A stretch of 43,138 bases of DNA, from positions 1 through 43,138 of the IMG/VR virus record IMGVR_UViG_3300014839_000018; one strand, given 5' to 3'. The number at the start of each line of letters is the position of its first letter. The first letter of the stretch is position 1. The DNA comes from a virus. The position numbers and the translations under genes are program-made. This document shows positions 40,872 through 43,138 of this stretch, piece after piece. Under the pieces are notes generated by a model. The model was given only the letters and a program-made list of their open reading frames with translations. It was not told the origin of the DNA and ran no database searches.

Positions 40872-40927
40872 ACACGTATTAATTATTATTATAATTCATT
40901 AATTATTAATAATTAATAGGCTTCGAT
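40872..40927. repeat. Palindromic AT repeat, copy C, with conserved flank
   Basis: A bipartite palindrome beginning ACGTATTAATTATTA and ending in the perfect 20-bp palindrome TTAATTATTAATAATTAA plus AGGCTTCGAT. The last ~31 bp match the repeat at 23489-23519, and the ACGTATTAATTATTA start matches the copy at 22471-22515. It sits at the end of a small gene and before the operon promoter. Confidence 0.8.
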
Positions 40928-40929
40928 AT

Positions 40930-41082
40930 TTATAGAGCATTTTCAATTGCACCATGAATCTTCTTACTTGTAAATCCCTTTTTCTTCATTTTTTTGACAG
41001 TCTTGCAAGGCAAGGTAACTAACAAAACTTGAGTTTTTTCATTCGGATACAGTTTTTTTCTGCCTTTTTTAGCTGTTTTCAC
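40930..41082 (-). CDS. 50-aa basic protein, possibly ribbon-helix-helix
   Basis: GTG 41082 overlaps the previous gene by 14 bases. Product 'MKTAKKGRKKLYPNEKTQVL' then 'LVTLPCKTVKKMKKKGFTSK' and 'IHGAIENAL' is very basic; a short strand 'QVLLVTLP' followed by two helices would fit an RHH DNA-binding protein. A small regulator at an operon boundary is plausible. Confidence 0.65.
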   Translation of the reverse strand: MKTAKKGRKKLYPNEKTQVLLVTLPCKTVKKMKKKGFTSKKIHGAIENAL

Positions 41083-41233
41083 TTCGTATCACTTTACCCT
41101 TCTTAATGGCTTCCAATACTTTTGTTACCTTATTATACCGAATAAATCCGCACGCTGGACAGTTCATGGTAATTACCTCAGCTGTTTGAAACGACTTTTT
41201 TGCTCGGTGTTTCTTGCAGATAATACACTTCAT
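41069..41233 (-). CDS. 54-aa zinc-ribbon protein
   Basis: ATG 41233 overlaps the upstream stop (ATGA) and has TAGGAGA upstream. Cysteine pairs 'MKCIICKKH' and 'MNCPACGFIRYNK' form a zinc ribbon, followed by a basic helix 'VLEAIKKGKVIRSENS'. Too short for routine calls but well supported by ribosome site and overlap. Probably binds nucleic acid. Confidence 0.8.
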   Translation of the reverse strand: MKCIICKKHRAKKSFQTAEVITMNCPACGFIRYNKVTKVLEAIKKGKVIRSENS

Positions 41234-41445
41234 TGGTATGCTCTCCTATTCTGTTTAAAACATTCTCCAGTGACACCTTGGTGGTAGTTATGTACGGCAC
41301 GTGAACCTTTGTTAGGTACGTGCATAAGTACCGTTGTCGCATCTGTTAATCTTATCGGTAAACCACAGATTCCGCAAAGCGTTGGCTTTACTTCTTTTTT
41401 GATTTTCTGTCTCACCCGATTTACTACCGTATCAATTGCACTCAT
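41230..41445 (-). CDS. Small zinc-binding protein
   Basis: 71 aa from ATG 41445, with GAAAGG nine bases upstream; a possible ATG at 41454 directly abuts the ribosome site and is unlikely. Contains 'TLCGICGLPIRLTD' (CxxC), 'HVPNKGSRAVHNYH' and 'GECFKQNRRAY', so two Cys, His residues and a final Cys may form a treble-clef type site. Basic helix at the start ('VVNRVRQKIKKEVKP'). Confidence 0.72.
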   Translation of the reverse strand: MSAIDTVVNRVRQKIKKEVKPTLCGICGLPIRLTDATTVLMHVPNKGSRAVHNYHQGVTGECFKQNRRAYQ

Positions 41446-41462
41446 GGTAAACATCCTTTCTA

Positions 41463-41801
41463 TTAAGTATTATTTTTTGGAATGCTGTAATATCCTTCAA
41501 GCACTTCGCTGAATATTTTTATTAAGATACCCTGCGTCACTGCAATTTCTGTTGCAATCTTGTATTGCTCTTCCTCTGATAACGCTGCATATTTACCAGG
41601 TATAAAATTTTCTTTCCAGTATGCAATAAGATTGTCCGATAGGAATACTAAACCTTCCATTGATTTATTTTCATTTGCTTTTTTAAGGTTATCGGTAAGT
41701 GCTTTTGCCTCGTCTCGATTTGTTACTGACACCTTATGTAAGACAGAATCTTTATTTGCTTCAACATGCTTCATGGCATCATCTACGGTGAAATTGAACA
41801 T
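41463..41801 (-). CDS. Small helical protein of unknown function
   Basis: 112 aa from ATG 41801, preceded by AAAGGGGA; an in-frame upstream ATG (41843) would add 14 residues encoded by a hairpin and is rejected. Mostly helical ('TDNLKKANENKSMEGLVFLS', 'EEEQYKIATEIAVTQGILIK'). Position next to the DUF932 gene suggests an early accessory role. No family recognised. Confidence 0.65.
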   Translation of the reverse strand: MFNFTVDDAMKHVEANKDSVLHKVSVTNRDEAKALTDNLKKANENKSMEGLVFLSDNLIAYWKENFIPGKYAALSEEEQYKIATEIAVTQGILIKIFSEVLEGYYSIPKNNT

Positions 41802-41818
41802 TATTTTATTCCCCTTTC

Positions 41819-41842
41819 TGGCGGGACTTTTAAACCCCGCCA
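41819..41842 (-). other. Hairpin between DUF932 gene and the next gene
   Basis: A 7-bp stem (TGGCGGG/CCCGCCA) with a 10-nt loop lies just before the AAAGGGGA ribosome site of the following gene. There is no U-run after it, so attenuation, processing or ribosome-site control is more likely than termination. Confidence 0.6.
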
Positions 41843-41859
41843 TAAGTGTTTCCGGTTTA

Positions 41860-42909
41860 TTACCATGTCATATCTTCAATTTCTTTAGATACCTGCCCCA
41901 TATCAAAAACTTCGGCATCTGCGGCGCTTCTCGGATTATCTTTTGTAATTTCCATAATTGCTGTCATTGCCTGTGTTTTGAAAATATCTCCAGTACCAAA
42001 CATGGAAGACTGGGCTCGAGTACGAATAGGATTATCGCCATCCGTAGTACGTGCCGTTTTTTCATGGTCAACATAGTTTGTTATCGCATTAAGCATTGCA
42101 AAAGCGGAACCCTTTTCGGATGGGAAAGCATTATCATCACAAAATTCGTACTTCTCTAAAATCGCCCGTGCTTTGTTCTGCGCAGCAGTACTTTCTTCCA
42201 GCGTCGGGAATAGCTTATTGAGAAGCGCCGTCATAGTGGGTCTGGTCATCTTGCGCTTGGTTAGTTCATTGAAAGTATCGTTCAAGTTTTTAATATTAGC
42301 CTTGACGCTCTGTAGCGCTTTCTTAGCTAATTCCATCTGGCTCTGGGGATTAACATGAGTAATGCGCATGACTTTTTGGCCATCCGATAGAGACATATTA
42401 AGCGTATTGTTACATACAACCCGGACCGTTGACAGTTTGACAATTGCCGCTTTTCCCTGCTCACGAAAATCGGAGAAAAGAAGATACGGGTCGATAATAT
42501 CATCAGTGCCTTTGATTCTGATTTCCTGAGGAATTTTTACCATGCACCAGATTGTTTCGCCATTACCCAGGGCACCAGCTGTTTCGTAAAATGCGCCATC
42601 TTCAATTCCGATAATAGTATCTACCCAGGCAAATGCTTCATCGTTCTGGATAGGTGTGTAGGCAGGGCCAACCGTACTAAGATATTTTTGATTGTCCGCA
42701 CGAAATAATCCGAATGAAGGGATAAGTTCTCCGGCGATTAACGGATGAGAAAACTGTTCCTTGGTTATTTTCCAATCCATGTGTGCAAGCTTCATAGCTT
42801 CGCGCCACGTCTGAGTCTGTTTTACATTTACGCCAAGATGGTGCCAAGCTGGTTTTCCAGCCTGAAAAGTTTCTTCAATCCCGTTTTGGATACTGATATT
42901 ATGTGCCAC
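41860..42909 (-). CDS. DUF932 protein
   Basis: 349 aa, GTG start with AGGAG eight bases upstream. The order 'FQAGKPAWHHLGVNVK' near residue 15, 'YLSTVGPAYTPIQNDEAFAW', 'AFYETAGALGNGETIWCMVK', then 'VRVVCNNTLNMSL' matches the DUF932 family (phage/plasmid-like protein). Family members are common in phages, plasmids and near anti-restriction genes, but their biochemical role is not established. Full-length for the family. Likely an early accessory gene. Confidence 0.93.
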   Translation of the reverse strand: MAHNISIQNGIEETFQAGKPAWHHLGVNVKQTQTWREAMKLAHMDWKITKEQFSHPLIAGELIPSFGLFRADNQKYLSTVGPAYTPIQNDEAFAWVDTIIGIEDGAFYETAGALGNGETIWCMVKIPQEIRIKGTDDIIDPYLLFSDFREQGKAAIVKLSTVRVVCNNTLNMSLSDGQKVMRITHVNPQSQMELAKKALQSVKANIKNLNDTFNELTKRKMTRPTMTALLNKLFPTLEESTAAQNKARAILEKYEFCDDNAFPSEKGSAFAMLNAITNYVDHEKTARTTDGDNPIRTRAQSSMFGTGDIFKTQAMTAIMEITKDNPRSAADAEVFDMGQVSKEIEDMTW

Positions 42910-42926
42910 AAGAAAACTCCTTTCCG

Positions 42927-43138
42927 TCAGTACGACGAATTATAATTTTGGACGACCCGCCAAGGTTTTGATATATTTTCCTGACTGAATTTATAGGTAA
43001 CTTTATATTCCTGTCCGAGCATAGGATTGTCAAGTTTTTGTGCTTCCATACATGCCTCGTGGCAGTGCATAAATCTTCTTCCCGGGATTTCTTCCACTTC
43101 TTTTTCAGCACGTTTATTTGTACCTGTTGTAAATACTG
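42927..43138 (-). CDS. Small protein, 5' end missing at the window edge
   Basis: The frame ending TGA 42927-42929 is open to the window end and reads 'VFTTGTNKRAEKEVEEIPGR' then 'RFMHCHEACMEAQKLDNPML' and 'YKFSQENISKPWRVVQNYNS'. This is far more protein-like than the competing frame (43111-42899). The stop lies 18 bases before the DUF932 start, with AGGAG between. If the sequence is circular, the gene can begin at a TTG at positions 7-5 of the window, for a 72-aa product. Function unknown. Confidence 0.75.
   Translation of the reverse strand, partial: VFTTGTNKRAEKEVEEIPGRRFMHCHEACMEAQKLDNPMLGQEYKVTYKFSQENISKPWRVVQNYNSSY

Larger units (their letters stand above)
40636..40929 (-). promoter_or_regulatory. 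Control region upstream of the replication operon
   Basis: A 294-bp gap. It holds AT palindromes, a TTTACA (minus strand, around 40863) followed at 16-18 bp by TATATA, with an alternating GC run (GCGCGCGC) in the spacer, and a short leader ORF. A second weaker -35-like TTGACA (40789-40784) lies further downstream with a poor -10. The arrangement fits a promoter for the replication operon. No strong terminator was seen. Confidence 0.5.

Noticed and set aside
41802-41843. N-terminal extension of the 41463 gene from ATG 41843
   Set aside because: The added codons are formed by a hairpin, and a strong ribosome site precedes ATG 41801.
42899-43111. 70-aa minus-strand ORF at the window edge
   Set aside because: A different frame ending at 42927 gives a much more protein-like sequence and leaves a ribosome site for the DUF932 gene.
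1-43138. Alternative genetic code
   Set aside because: TAA, TAG and TGA all end well-bounded genes (TAG at 8543, many TGA in ATGA overlaps), so no stop codon appears reassigned.

Overview
This 43.1 kb window is the genome, or most of the genome, of an AT-rich tailed bacteriophage with siphovirus-type head and tail genes. Every convincing gene lies on the minus strand, so transcription runs from high to low coordinates. Genes are packed tightly, often with ATGA overlaps, and most have AGGAG or AAAGG ribosome binding sites. That argues for a host that uses Shine-Dalgarno initiation and against Bacteroidetes; the host cannot be named. TAA, TAG and TGA all act as stops. No integrase, repressor, tRNA or CRISPR array was seen.

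Layout in transcription order. (1) 43138-40930: a partial small gene, a DUF932 protein and several tiny genes, two of them zinc-binding. (2) 40929-40636: a regulatory gap with a palindromic AT repeat and a possible promoter. (3) 40635-31000: DNA metabolism, namely an SNF2-type helicase, a RuvC-like protein, a UDG-like Fe-S protein, a Cas4/RecB-like Fe-S nuclease, a Sak4-like ATPase, a DUF669-type ssDNA-binding protein, a family A DNA polymerase, an N4/N6 DNA methyltransferase and a primase-helicase. (4) 29046-27620: a ParB-like protein and a DNMT3-like cytosine methyltransferase. (5) 27617-22553: small accessory genes, several too short for routine gene calling, interrupted by a 430-bp noncoding region (23333-23764) with palindromic repeats and two facing promoter-like sequences. 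(6) 22402-9921: packaging and head genes. (7) 9900-99: tail genes, including a programmed -1 frameshift, a tape measure and four modular distal or fibre proteins.

The most unusual region is the head module. Between the large terminase and the head-tail connectors lie, in order, a 139-aa minimal protein-kinase-like protein, a single chain that reads portal, ADP-ribosyltransferase (ART), MuF, ART, a ferritin-like di-iron protein, a prohead protease, a major capsid protein followed by a strong terminator-like hairpin, and two glycosyltransferases. Several enzymes without an obvious structural role therefore sit among virion genes. The kinase, ARTs and ferritin-like protein are candidates for packaged or injected effectors, and the glycosyltransferases for virion decoration. 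This is inference from gene order and motifs.

The two window ends can be joined into one open reading frame, so the window may be a complete circularly permuted genome. If so, no recognisable endolysin is present.
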